Positions 36,192 through 49,200 of a stretch of DNA of 64,000 nt are shown one piece after another; within the stretch, counting starts at the first letter, position 1; each line of letters starts with the position of its first letter. The translations under genes and the position numbers were made by a program. Where the stretch lies: positions 310,001 through 374,000 of the forward strand of contig NBAY01000013.1 in NCBI GenBank assembly GCA_002794775.1, read 5' to 3'. This stretch comes from Porodaedalea pini (lineage: Eukaryota > Basidiomycota > Agaricomycetes > Hymenochaetales > Hymenochaetaceae). The notes beneath the pieces were generated by a model. The model was not told the origin of the DNA and searched no databases. It worked only from the letters and a program-made list of their open reading frames with translations.

Positions 36192-38704
36192 TTACATGTC
36201 CGAAGGTCCATAATCGTCCCTTTCCTCGCCGCCCAACCAGAATACTCGCCAATCCTCAAGTCCCTTCCTACAGCTGGCGTAGAACCCGTCCTCGGCGCTC
36301 TTTCGCAGACCACCGGGGTGCACTGTGCTGCCTGTGCTGGAGGACATGAAAGAGTCCGCACGGCTGAGGAAGCGGCGGGGTTCGTGCCATTGGCCGCCGC
36401 GGTATAAGAAAGCGACGTCGCCTCCGATGTCAATTTGCGCGCGGACAGGCTCCTCGGCGCGTCCCTTGCCCTTGCCCTTGCCCTTTGAGAATGCGGAGAG
36501 TGGTATTTCCTGTACCTCCACTCCGTATTCGCCGAAGCCGATGACTTGCAGGAAGCTCGGGTCGTCGAGAGGTGAGCAGACACGGTGGCAGACCTGGCCT
36601 GGCGGGTTCTGCCACGTCAGGACGAATAAAGGCGGACAATTTGAGAGAGGCGTCGGCATGGGGGAAGGGATGATGTGTGTCTGCTTGCCTCGCGTGAGTA
36701 TATACACGGGCTTCAGGCTCACGTCGTTCGAAGACGCTAGGGGAAGCTCCTCGAAGGTAGGAGGTAGCCAGAACCCCTTGTGTTCGCGGATCATAGACCT
36801 CCGCGGCGAGTTGCCCACGGGCGAGAACGCGTCCTTTGGACTGTCGTCGTTGAGCTCCATTTCGCCGACGGCGGAGTCTGCGAGGCGGATGAGCCCCGCT
36901 TTCTTGTCGAAGACGACGAAGAGGGATAGTTGGGCGCCGTAATCGGGTGCGGGAGAAGTGGGGCGGTCGCGTTCGCGATCTCGAGTGATGTCGAGTGACT
37001 GGCGGATGGATGAGAAGCGTCGGCTTCCGCCATCACCGTCTGGACCATGGGCAGATCGTTGAGATCGTTGGGATGATGTGGATGGACTCCTTATGATGGC
37101 CGTCTCCTGGGCGCGCTGGTGCACGAAGCTCAGGTTTCGTGGAGGAGAGGCGCATAAAATTCCTGAGAGGAAAGTCAGCTTCTATACATGACGATCTTGG
37201 AGAAGCAACTAACTTTGGCAAATCGGAAAGCTCGTTCGCCCTTCGGGGTTTCGTATAGCAAAATGCTCTGTTTCGTGGCTATGGCCAGAGAGGAAGGCCC
37301 TCGTGCACTGCTAGGCTCGCCCCTCCACAGTTCAAAAAACAACACATTGGTGTGAAGAAGACGCGAGCCCGCTGAAGCCAGAGGCACGAAGTCCGTGGCC
37401 CATCGGAGAGGCAGCTCATCGATGACATCCCAGGAGGACTCCATGGAGGATGCAGACTCTTGACGCTTCATAGCAACGCTCGAGCGCTTGGAAGATGAAG
37501 AGGGACTGTAAAGCTCTGTGCTATTTGGGCCGTCGGAAATGAATGATTTGAGTATGTTGATGCTGGAGTTGTGTTTGTGTTTTTTAGATGTCGGCTGCTG
37601 AGGACTCCAGTGAGACGGTCGCCGGAGATCAATTGGTTTGGTATTCTGCACAAGATAGATGCTATGAGCACGCCGAAACTCGTAGAATGGGGGAAGCACA
37701 ATCACTTCAATAACGGACCTTCTGTGTAGTGGCCCAGCGAGCCAAGCTAGTAAGGCTTGACAGGTTGTACATACGGATGGATCGTATAACATCACGTTCC
37801 TTTGAGTTGATGGGAGATTCAACTTCTGAGCCGATCAGAGCAAGGACAACCCCGTGCGGTGTAAGATCTCCCGTATCCTGAAACTCGAGCAATTCTAGTT
37901 GGTATACTCTACATGCGGCGTATCAATGTTTAGCAAGTACTAACACAAATTGTGGATTACGACGCACCCTTCTCCCTCCCATATAGGCCTGACCTGCGCG
38001 TCAGCCGGACTAGATGTCTCTGGATCACCTCTAGGAAACATGTCAAGAACAGAAAGGCCGTTGTCGTGTCCTATAAGCAGCAGGCGGTCACCCAAAAGTG
38101 GAAGCAATGCATTCATAGGATATGTCGTGTGAGGGAGAAATCTTGAGCCAAACTGGTGAACTTTCAGGTGTGATGGAAGAAGAGGTTCGCCTGCTGCGGT
38201 AACAGGCGTCTCTGGTTGGGATGGATAGTACGAGGGCGGCTCATTATTAGGTATGTGGACAGTATTTCCAGACCAGTGAGAGTGCTGGGAGTATATAGAT
38301 GCTGGAGGTTGCAGGTGGTTATGCGGGTCAGGTTGCAACACATTGGTGCTTTCCGGGCCTTCGTCAGAGTAATAGACCTGGAGAATAAGATACGAGCATT
38401 AGACGTGCAACCGGAAGGATGAGAGGGTTCAGGATACGCACTCCCTCTCCCCAACCCCGTTCACGCCGTCGAGCCCGCTCTTCAGGCGTCAAGTCCACGA
38501 AGCGCTCCGCAGCTCTGATTCCGTTTACTCAGCATGAACGACTGTAATCAAAGACAAAGACACCACTCGCCGCTTCTCGACCCATCCCTTCCATCTGCCA
38601 AATCTTGAGTTTGGTCCTTTTTGCGCTGCAAGGTCCTCATATGTCGGAAGTCCATCACCGCCTGTATCATCTTGCTCCGGATAGTCTGACATTGCGTTCT
38701 GCAT
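36192..38704 (-). CDS. CNH (citron homology) domain protein
   Basis: The N-terminus is MQNAMSDYPEQDDTGG, then LPTYEDLAAQKGPNSRFGRW and, after an intron, ERFVDLTPEERARRRERG. The body reads as a beta-propeller-like CNH domain: MNALLPLLGDRLLLIGHDNG, VYQLELLEFQD, VVLALIGSEVESP, IRMYNLSSLTSLARWA, ATDFVPLASAGSRLL and LAIATKQSILLYETPKGER. CNH domains bind small GTPases or act as scaffolds in TOR/Rho-type signalling and vacuolar tethering. The last exon of about 310 residues holds a disordered Ser/Arg-rich insert, GFWLPPTFEELPLAS and a Gly-Lys repeat (GKGKGKGKG), and ends at 36194-36192. No kinase or GEF domain is visible, so a scaffold role is inferred. It lies between two membrane-protein genes. 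Confidence 0.78.
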
Positions 38705-39148
38705 TGGGGTACCAATAAGGGGGACAAAGCGAACTGCGGAGCTCAGATCAAGTTACAAGAGTTACACTAACAGAGGCTGTCCACGCCTTCCTAATACACC
38801 GCCTTACTATTTGTATAAGTAGTTGTACATCAGACTCCTATTATACCCTCGATCAACAATTTTGACGCGACTGACGCGACCAACGCGTTCAAAATGTCGC
38901 ATACACACGCCGGGCAGCACGATGAGCTGGCAGCACGTATATGTTAAGCTCTGAGAGAACGGGAGGGGTCGGATTCGGACGTCGGAAGTAAATGAATTAT
39001 ATTCGTGGGAAAAGACAAGGCGTATTCTGACCGCGGCCGCCTATCGTTGTACTTCGTGTCCTTGACTCTCGACGCTTACTGCGTGAGCCCTTACGGGTCT
39101 CACCATCGCCGCCAACGTCTACAGGCGCTAACTACCCATCTTTATGAT
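38705..39148. promoter_or_regulatory. Divergent promoter region, CNH gene / kelch membrane gene
   Basis: This gap of 444 bases lies between two opposite ATGs. No frame with coding character is present. It contains repeated 'gacgcgac' elements at about 38867-38885 (GACGCGACTGACGCGACCAACGCG), which could be a protein-binding direct repeat. A promoter role is inferred from position. Confidence 0.45.
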
Positions 39149-42100
39149 ATGGCCTGTCTTTCTAAATCAAGATCCATTCAGCTACTTACTTTTATCTCCT
39201 TGACTCTATTGTCGCCAACATGCGCCGGTCCTGCTACGAATACCCCAGTTCCTCCACTTCAATGGCTTGAAATCACTAACCAATTCTCTGGTCCTGCTCC
39301 ACCCGGGCTAAGTTATGCATCTATCGGTTTCGACGCTTCCTCAAGCACTCTCATAATATTCGGTGGCGAGTCAAATAACTTTCCACAACAGCAAACATAT
39401 CTGTTAGTTTCAAGAACCTTGTGTTCTATGACTTTTTCTCACTAACACTTCCCATGCAGCCTGAATGTCTCTTCGCTTTCATGGTCTTCCCCTAACCCAC
39501 CCACCGCTCAAGCCAATGTGATGCCACCTGCAAGAAGCATGGCTATAAGCGGAGGCGATTTCGCTGCGAGCAAGTGCGTTCATAACTCTCCTTCTTTCTT
39601 CAGTGCTTTCTGACATAATCTCGTCTTTCCTCCCATTCAACTCTGCAGCCGCCATGGTCATATCGTCATTGGTGGTAAAGGTCAAGGCGGCCAACCGCTT
39701 TCGGATGCTTGGGTGATTATGGCGCTGTTCATGTTGACCTCTTCCTTCTGAACAATATCTTTTCAGGAATTCGATTATATTAACCAATTCTGGTCTGAAA
39801 TAAAAATATCACCCGGAGGCCCATCCGCGCGTTACAGCGCATCTGGCGGCATTGACGTGACATCCAGTCCCGTGTCGGATCCAGTCGTACCGGGTCCCAA
39901 CAACACCTTTTATCTCGCCGGCGGCGTTGATGGTCAAGACGTGCTGTCTTTATCGGATGTCTGGAAATTTGAGGTCGCTGGAGTCTTGTCAGCTAACAAT
40001 GCGGAGGACGTCGTAGGAAGCTGGACGCAGGTTAAATTCTCTGATACCCTTCCATCCCGTGTGCGCCAAGGCGGCGCTGTCATGCCTTCAGCGAAAGTCG
40101 TGGCGGCTGGAGGTTGCTCATCGGCCAACATCAGCGACAACACGTGTGCTCAGCAGGACTCGCATGTCCTTGATATAAATGCTACTAAAGACATTAGTCC
40201 CAATGGATGCCCAGCCCCACGTGTCGGACCAGGTGCTTTGTCTTCCCTTCCGCGATTTTTGAGTTGTATCTAATTATTTGCAGTGATCGTCCCAAACTTC
40301 AACACCTTCTCGGCGAGCTTCGCCACCCAAGCATTCATGCTCCTCGGGACGTTCAACAATACGCTATGGGACGATGGCAATGGCCTTAATCAAGGGGAAG
40401 TGGTGAGACTTTCATCATACATTCTCCCCGAAACCCATCTAACGGCGGTGTTAGGATATACTCGATATCAACACAGGTGTGTGGACTCGCGTCATACCAT
40501 CTGGTGACCCGTCCTCTGGTGCTATAAAATATCCTGTCCCGCGAGAAGGTGCAGTCGCCTTTGCGTCGGCCCATGCCCTCGTCGGTGATAACCCCTCTGT
40601 GGGCTCAGATATACTCGTTTTCGGAGGCAAAGACTCGGACGGAAACTATTTGGCCGATATGTGGCTTCTGCGAGGATACCAAGGATCCATTACCGAGACA
40701 AATGCATCTTGGTCTGGGTCGGGCAATGGAGCGCTGGGATCAGGCGTTGATGCCTCTGGGACTGGTGTGACAGTACAATACCTTACATCATGTGCTCAAG
40801 CCCTCAGTCCGAGCGTGACGTCTTCGGGATCGAGCCCAACGTCAACGTCCACTTCCCCGTCGACACCTGCTTCAACAGGGAATTCCGAAGCGCAAAGTGC
40901 CTTCCCTTTCGATACCCAAACTAGTCATAAAGTATCTTCTCCAGTATCTGTCGCGCTTCTTTTGGCGGCCCTCGTTTTCTACCGGATATCGGTACCTTCG
41001 ACAGCTGTTGAAGCCTCAGCAGGTCCTCGCGTCGGGTTTATCTGGCTCGCTGGTTTTACTGGGCTGGCAGCATATGCCGTAGGTATTGCCGGCATGGTCT
41101 TTGCGTTTACCACTATTTCTTCGACATCGAATAACGCTCTAAAGAAAAGATCGTCGTCTACGAGCCTCTTCCTAAAGACAAACCATGGCAAAGCCGCTCT
41201 GGCATTCTTTGTCATTTTGTACGGCTTGCTACCGCTTTTGTTTGTTCTGTCTTTCCTCCGGAAAGATAAAGGTACAAAGCAGGCCATCGTTGATCCTGTC
41301 CAGGTCGGGGAACAAGCACGAAAGAACTCAAATGAGACAGGCTTCACTGCACTCATGACACCAGGGAAAGAAAAACCTGGCAATGGGCACCGTGCGGCGG
41401 CTTCGTCTCCAGACATCACGACACAATCTTTGCAACCTGATCTTCCGGTACGTGAGCCTCGCGCTCGTGTGCGTTCCTTCTTCAGCGGACATATATGGCA
41501 TGGTCACAGAAAGGAGCGAGACTCCACTGAAAGCAGCGGGGCACAGGAGTCGCTTAGCAGTGCAGGTCCGTCGCGTAGTTTCGAAGTTCTCAACAGAGGG
41601 AACCGCGCGCGCAGGCTGAGCGCAAACGGACTCAATGTGTACTCGAGTGAGGGAGGTCATAGTGCCCAGCCTAGTGTGCCGCGTAGTCTTAGCGATCTGA
41701 ACTGGCTGGACAGACGTCAGAATGTTGCTGCATTCGTGAGTTACCCATTTTGCTACTTGTGCTCTGGTTCTGTATTAAAGAAGTTCTTTCATCCTAATGT
41801 GCACCATGTAAAGGGCGAACTCGACTATGCGCTGACTCAGCTCAACCACGCGCAAACCTCTACACCTGTGGGAGACGTCCGTGGTCCTGGCCCTCTCCTT
41901 TCTATACCCAAATCACAACTTCGCCCGGTTCTTCCTTCAACACCTGTGTCTGTTCTTCACGTCTTCTTACATGCAGCCATTCTCGGCATATGTGTCGTGG
42001 TGCTCGTGCAGCTCTGGCAACGCGCCCCAAAGGCCACGTTCGCTGTATTTCTCGTATGGACTATTGCATTTTACTGTGTCCTTTTCTTCCTTGCATGGCG

Positions 42101-42464
42101 AGGGATGCCGAGGGCGTCAATCCTCTCCGTGCTATTATCAAGTCTCAGATACCACCACGAGCCCACGCAGGCTCCGATTCCATATTCCACCTCGTCTTCA
42201 CGCCCAATGTCGAGGAACGAGCAGTACGCATTCCCTAGCGCGTCTCGCAGCCCTTATACCTTTCATCAGCCTCTATACAGGCGTGCACTCTCCGCTCAGG
42301 AGGACGAACTTCTTTCATCTAACGGGGATGGTGGTCCGCATTCCGATGAGGGCGACGAGGACGAGGAGACGCAGCAGAGGCGGATCGAACAAGAGATGGA
42401 CCGCCGCGACGTTTCGATCGTCACTGTGCCCAAGCGTAAACTCTGGATAGCTAACCCTTCTTGA
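39149..42464 (+). CDS. Kelch/galactose-oxidase-like protein with C-terminal membrane helices
   Basis: A signal peptide begins MACLSKSRSIQLLTF. It is followed by a kelch-type beta-propeller split by short introns: ASSSTLIIFGGES, GHIVIGGKGQGGQPLSDAW, NTFYLAGGVDGQDVLSLSDV, AKVVAAGGCSS, FMLLGTFNN and DILVFGGKDSDGNYLADMW. The Gly-Gly plus distant Trp pattern marks each blade. A Ser/Thr-rich stalk (SSPTSTSTSPSTPAST) leads to hydrophobic segments at about 40940-41120 (VALLLAALVFYRI, FTGLAAYAVGIAGMVFAF), 41200-41260 (ALAFFVILYGLLPLLFVLSF) and 41960-42100 (VFLHAAILGICVVVLVQLW). Long disordered cytosolic loops lie between and after them, with an acidic end. The topology suggests an extracellular propeller joined to a multispan membrane part, perhaps a sensor. 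The ligand is unknown. Confidence 0.85.
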
Positions 42465-42894
42465 TTTATCGATATAATCTAGTCATTCGTTTGGACGACA
42501 TCTTTATGTATTACCACTTAGGTGCCATTTCTTGTGCAATAGCAACCACATAGTGTAAATATTGCATGCCCATTGTCTTAGTTTGTTGAATGCTTTGTAG
42601 CTCACATTTGCTTGTGCTTGGACGTTTTCTCAAAATATTATGATTGCAATTAACACACTGATACATAATTGCTCGACCGTTGGCACGAAACGACAAAAAT
42701 TATGCCTGACAAGAAATGGAAAATGGAAGATGGTAAGTGTAAGGAAATTTGGGTGCAAATTGCGACCGAGGGAGACACCACAAGATAGATTAGAACGTCC
42801 GTTGAAACTAAATACGATGAGTAGATAGGAAAAAGTTACAAGTAATGGGAATAACGAGAGTAAAACAGCAGATAAGGGATTAAAGGCGAAACCT
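42465..42894. other. Convergent intergenic gap
   Basis: This stretch of 430 AT-rich bases lies between two stop codons on opposite strands. It presumably contains both 3' untranslated regions. No coding frame, repeat or RNA gene was seen. Confidence 0.6.
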
Positions 42895-45800
42895 TCAAGG
42901 CTGGCCTTCAACAGCAACATCGTGCCTCCATCTATCAACAGAGTTGAATTTGTTCGCTTCCTGCATTGGCGGTGGTTGAGGGGTGAACGGCGCCGGAGAC
43001 GGCATCATGAACATCATCGACGATGGATGCGGGAACACCATGGAGTTTGCCATCTGCGTCTGGAACATCTGCTGCTGCTGCTGCGCTTGTGCAAGCATCT
43101 GGAACTGCGATTTCCGGATTTGCGCAGGATGCATGCTTAGCGGGCGGTCATCGTCATTACGATTCCCTCCTGCTGAGAGACTGGAAAGCCCGGACAACTG
43201 TGACGCACCAGGTGGTAAATGTGAGGCTCTAATTCCAAGGGGAACGTTGTCGTCGTCGTCACTCTTGTCATCCTCAGCTGACTTGCTCGCGGGTTCACTG
43301 AGACCAGAAGAAGGAATCTTGAATGATCCTAGACTTGGCTTGTTTAGGAGCATCATCGATAATGGTCTGTCCTCATCTGAGTCATCATCTGGTTGGGTCC
43401 TGGGGATCGCCAGCTTCTGCGTTGCTCGCTGAAGAGTCACAGAAAGTGGAACGTCTTCATCGCTATCTTCGTCGGGAGGCAAGGCAATGTGCGGATTACC
43501 AAGACCGGCCTTAGACACTGGAGCAGGCTTCTTTTCGTCGTCGGAAACCCATTGATCGACAAGGCCCTCCTGTAGAGCAGCGCTTTGGTTTGGAGCTGCC
43601 TCGCTGGCACTGCTTTCATACTCTGAGTCGTCGTCACCAGAAACAGGAATTATCCGCTTCCTTGAAGCAACCGTCGGAATATCAGGCAACGACAATGTTG
43701 GGGCGGGTTCAACCCGAGGAGTTATAGAGGAAGAGACAGCTGGCGAAATAGGCGAAGGGGAAAGGTCGGTATTCCTGTCTGATCCAACCTCGAGCTCCCC
43801 ATCTTTGCCCTTGCCCTTCCTCTTTTTCTTCTTGGGTTTCTTCAACTCCTCCTCCTCCTCCCTCCGCTTCGCCTCCTCCATCTCCACCTTTTCCTGAGCT
43901 TCGATCTCCTTCAGTTTCGCCATCTCCCTCTCCCATAGCGTATCGACACCGAAGACGGATCTCGTTTGAGCCATCTTTGATTCACGAAGATCGCCTGTCT
44001 CTGCAATTTTCCCGTCATCATCAATTGCTAGAAGGGGTTTGCTGCCGCGGGAACCACGTCTGACAAGTGATGTATCTGTCTGTGACGACGGCATGCGTGA
44101 GGTTGTCGGTCTGCTCGGAAGAGAGCTTGGATCAATCAATGTACTTGATCTGTTGAGAGCAGCTCTATCCATCATGGAAGGACGCTGATCTCCAGTAAAT
44201 ACCCTGCACACGTTATTAGTCAAAGCAATGATTTCGCAGTCTCAACTTTCTTACCTTTTCTTGTTTCGCATTTCTTGCTTTCTAGCCTCGAGATCATCAA
44301 TGAGGCTCCGACCATAGAGTTTCCCAGGTGGTTTAGATAGTTTAGCCTCTTCAGCGGGAGACGGGCCAATAGAAGCAGCGACATCAGGCATCTTTGGTTC
44401 CTCAGGCAATTCCAGCTTCACCTGCTCGCCGTCTTCCACGGCTCGCTGTAGGTTACCATCGATGTCGTTGTATGCGACGTCTCTCTGACCGTCCACCATC
44501 AAGTTGTTTCGGAAAAGCAGTTGAGAGGCCGATAAGCTAAGTCGTGGATTTGGTGTGAATGAGTTAGCCGCAACAGGGACATTGGCGGATAACGAAGGGC
44601 CCAACATAGACATGCGAGACGCGCGAGCGCCGGGAGGGAGCGGTCTTCCGTCTGTTGAGTCCAGGAATCCCTCCCGGGTACGAGTAGTAGCCTTGGAGAC
44701 CGGCGAAGCCGTTGGCTCATTCTGAAGCGGACTAGGCATTACCAAAATTTTCGGGCGCATCAAGTCTAGACGAGAATAACGCCGTTCGCGAGCAGGGTAT
44801 TCTTCCCCTCCATATGCCGATCTATAGTCATCATCAAGCATATCGCGAGTACCAAAAGATGCTGTAGAGAGTCGTCGGTCGCGCGCAGACCTGACATCTA
44901 AAATAGAGGCTCTCGACGGAGCACGAGGCGTAATATAATTGTCATTCTCGTCGTTGTATGACAGTTGGGGAGCTGCTGAAAGTCTTGTCGCATTAGACAT
45001 TGTCCGCGCATGAGATGCAAACTTCGGGTCGAACCGTGACGCACGAGATGGCGGTGGTGGCGGAATAGCGAAAGGATTTGGCTCATCCCCTGATAAGGCA
45101 TCCAAGCGGGACGCAGAACGAGAACCACTAGGCGCATTTACGTCGCTCTGTCCAGGCATAGGAGAGGATGATGGAAACGGGACGGTGTCTCGCTTCTTCT
45201 CATAAGAGGATAAGGAAAGGAGGGGAGAGCGAACGGGAAGGTTCTCGATTAGCGGGTGAGACGAAAATCTTTGGCGTTCCCCTGGCTTCTCAAGGGCGCT
45301 GACCTCTTCGAAGCCCAGCGGGCTGGAGATGGTGTTACGTCGGCCACCATTTGCGCTTGAATCTAAGAAAGCACCGCCCTCGCCAAACTCCGCCAACGGC
45401 ATACTCATCGTCCGAGAGTGAGCAATTCGGTTGCCTCTAGGCCTAGGGCCAATGCCAACAGTGTTTGGTAGCACGTCTGACTTCGTTCGACTCTTTCCGC
45501 CTCTCGATTTCTTGCTCGGCTTCTCTTCGGGGATGAGCGAATCAAGTCCCCAGGACGCGAGGTCAACCTCCAAGTCATCCTCTTCAGGCTCCTCTTCTTC
45601 GTCTCCTCCAAATGGGTTATGCAGCATATCGATAGACGCTTTGGACCTCCGTGTCATGTCCCCACCCATATCGCTTGGTGTCCCAGATTCAGTGGGCAAT
45701 TTTACGCCCAAGAAGTCCGGATTCTGAACCGGCTCCTCCACAGAGTAGATGTTCCCGTTCGCTTTTCGCAAATGAGCGAATATGGCGCTGTCGTATGCTG

Positions 45801-45953
45801 AGTTTCGTGGTGCATTGGTATTCTCCAAGTCATTGTCGTACTCTTGAAGCGAAAAAGTAAACGTGTATCTTCTAAGTATCATGCCTAGTCTGGACTGTGA
45901 ATACCCATACCTAGAAGAGCTGCCGCAAGCTGCAAGCGAGAGAAAGCGGCCAT
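42895..45953 (-). CDS. Large disordered protein of unknown function
   Basis: The start is MAAFSRLQLAAALL (ATG 45953-45951). A 70-base intron joins it to EYDNDLENTNAPRN, and a second intron near 44218-44255 joins EMRNKKR to VFTGDQRPSMMDRA. The product of about 980 residues is almost entirely low-complexity: Ser/Arg-rich with many RRxS-like sites (RRSKAS, ERRYSRL), acidic patches (GGDEEEEPEEDDLEVDLASW), a charged coiled-coil segment (EREMAKLKEIEAQEKVEMEE), a Lys-rich cluster (KKPKKKKRKGKGK), four DxDSDED-type repeats each near PLS, and a Gln run before the C-terminus. The repeated 'DSDED-x-PLS' units (about 43350-43470) may be a phospho-regulated binding motif. I do not recognise the family. 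Confidence 0.75.
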
Positions 45954-46242
45954 GATGGAAGCAGCCGGCCGGCGCAGCAGTCTGTTCTAACAGCAAATAC
46001 GAATGTTGAAAATGAAAGGAGGGAATGAAGTCATAAAACAATTCGAGGGAAGGTGTTCGATGCCCTGCGTGGCGCCGACGCGGCAGTCTTAGTCTAGTCT
46101 GAGATAATGAAGCACGTGCACAGTACTTTTGGAGGCATATAACTGACCAAAAGGGTCATTTTCGCATAATTCAACGGCTTCTCGACTAGCAAAACATGCA
46201 CGGACCATTTTGTACCTAACTTTAGAAAACAAGTAGGACGGT

Positions 46243-49200
46243 TCACAGCTCGTCATGTCGTGCTTCTGGCTCATCATCAAGAATCTCTTCCAACTCGATA
46301 GACAGGTGTTCCTTCCATTCGTCGGGAATCACAATCTGCGGCATGCCATTTCCACCGGCACCTTGAGCGCTAGGTGCGGGCTCGGATGGAGGAGCATCGA
46401 ACTCGGGCTCATCGTCAGCCGGAAGTTCAGGATCAACAGGCGGAGCGGGCTTAACAGAGTCGTCTGCCTTTGCACTTTCAGACACACCAAGCGACCTACG
46501 CAAGACCCTATCGACTCGAGCGAAGAACCTGGCAAATGCATCATTAGTTTAGAAGGAACCTTTTTGATTAATAGAAACTCACTCGTTAGAATCGGGGACG
46601 TCAAAGCCGGAACGAACGAGCGCGCCATCAATGAGGATAGTCGTGACCTCCTCCAACTCGGTTTCAGCTTCAAGGTCGCGTTCTTCATCCTCGCCAGGAA
46701 GTTGTTCGACACGACGGAGCAGACCCTCAATGAGAGGGGACCTAGGGTTTATCTCCAAAAGCTTTTGTTTCTTCGCATACTCGTGCATATAATCAAGGCC
46801 ACCGGTCTGCCTTTTATTAGCGGCATCTAAAGGACGCAAGCCCGGTTACTATTGGAAAGAAAAAAGCTAATGGAAAGCTCACTTATAAGCTTCTCCACAT
46901 TTGCCGTATATCCATGCTCGTCCGCGACAATAGCACAAGGGCTAGTCACAAGCCTATTCGAAATCACGACTAGATAAACCCATAAGTAAACCGTCAATGG
47001 CCCCTTCCAACCAAGATCTCTCACCATCTCTAACGACCTTGTGAGCCTGTCCTTTAAGCCACATGATCAGGGGATTGAACTTCTCGGCGAGCTCTTTCTG
47101 CTGCTCTTTTTCCTCTTCAGCGTCAAGGTCTGGGCGGTAATGTCAGTGCGAATCAAAGAAGGGATTGAATGGTCTCTCGCCTTCGTCGCCGAATTTCAAG
47201 CCTGCTTTCGCAACATCTTGAAACGAGACCTTCCTTTATTAGGTGTCAGCAAGGATTCGGTTGAATTCGGTAAATGATAAGACACGCACTTCCATCTCCT
47301 AAGATTCTGGAAAAGGACTTCGTCCAGAGGTTCATTGAGCAGAAGGACCTCGTAACCCTACCCTCCCACTGTTAGCAAGATTTATCATGATGGTAGCAGG
47401 CCTTCTTACCCGAGCATGAAGCTTCTCAACGAAGACGCTGCTCTTCAGAGTCTCGATTGGCTTGCCGACATCGGCGAGATAGAACATTTGTTTCTGCCCC
47501 TTTTTACGGTTCTCGAGGTACTGTTGGTGATATTAATCAGTTCCGGGTCACTTGCAGTTCTTGAGGGTGGTCTGTTTACCTCATCCAAAGAAGCTGAATC
47601 TCGCTGGGTGGTGTGGAATCTCGCAAGTGCAGCCAACTTCTCCCTATTAGGCGCGCTCTCAACCGCGCCGAGTTTGATAACTGGGCCATAGACTTGTTGT
47701 ATCTTTGCGAACTTATCAGGATCTTCCTGAGCAATCTTCGTCAAGAGCTGAATGATGCGTTTGACGATAATCAGCTTGATTTGCTTCAAGAATTTCGTGT
47801 GCTGCAAGGACTCTCGGGAGACGTTGAGCGGAAGGTCATCGGCTATTTGACACTAAATAAATCATTTCCAAGTGAGCATGAAAGTAACATACCGTCAACG
47901 ATGACTTTTACCCAGCTCGCCCACTTAGGTAGAGGCTCATCACTGCCGAAGTCATTCGTGATGAAGACGCGCTTGACTAGAAGACGAATATCCTTCGTAG
48001 GTATATTCAGGGGCTCCGACCAGAATTTATCATCGCTATTTTGAGTGTAAGCGTTCGGCCCTCAAGTAGAAAATCAAGAGACTCACAGACGAGAAGGGAC
48101 AAAAATGATGGCCTTAAAGGAGACGCCGGATCCGGTGTCTCCGGAGAAATGTTGCCATGCTAAGGGAGGAGTAAAGTCACGGAAAGTCGCCTGGTATAAG
48201 AGCGAATATTCCTCATCCGTTACGTCCTTAGGGTCCCTATGTAAACAAGATAAGTGAAGACTCTCCAAAGAAGAAACGAAAAGTATCACCTCAACCAGAC
48301 GGGAGGCATTGGGTTAAGATGCATCCATTCATCGACGATCACCTTCCTTGTCTTCTTTTCCTTCTCCTTTTCTGCCTCTGGCTCGTCTTCAGAGACCTCT
48401 TCAATTACAGCCTCGTCTTCGTCATCCTCATCATCGGAAGCCTCCTTTACGGACTCGCTCTTCTCAGGGACTGGAGATTCTTCATCCTCGACCGGTACTT
48501 CGTCTTCGTACTGATGGAAGAGATAAATAGGGAAAGTGGTCGAGAATGCGGAATGTTTGTTACTTTGATGGGAAAAAAGAGAATAAATCGTCAAGTGTCT
48601 AGAAGTAGGAAGTAGCTTACACAAGTTCCTGAATTTTGTGAGTATCCAAGTACTCCGAAGCTTCGTCCTTCAGAACAAGAGTGATTTCTGTTCCTCGTCC
48701 GAGGGTGTTCCCGCGCGGATCAGGATAGACCTCGAACGCACTTTCATCTGCCGAAGAGCTGAAGACATGCTGAACAGGATTGGGATGCTGTGAAGTCTTT
48801 GGGGCCAGACTAGCGACGTAGACGCGATCTGCCACGAGGAAGGATGAGTAAAAGCCAAGACCGAAAGCACCAATGAGGTTTCCAGAATTTGTTCCGTCAG
48901 AATCTTCTGCTTTTTGCAAGAATTCGGTAGTGCCAGATTTTGCGAGAGTACCCTGGACATAAAGATGAAATGAGAAGGTCACGCATATTGCTCAGATGAT
49001 GCTAGCTTACGAGGTTAGAGGTCAATTCCTCCGGGGTCATTCCAATACCTGTGTCTGTTTGCATTACGGTAAGCCAAAGAACACAACACTCCCGCAATGA
49101 TATCCACGTACCCGAAATAATAATTCGCCCTCCAGATCCACCCTCATTTTTCACAGCCTTGATCGAGATGTTCAGCGGCTCCGAACCATCCCAGATTTGC

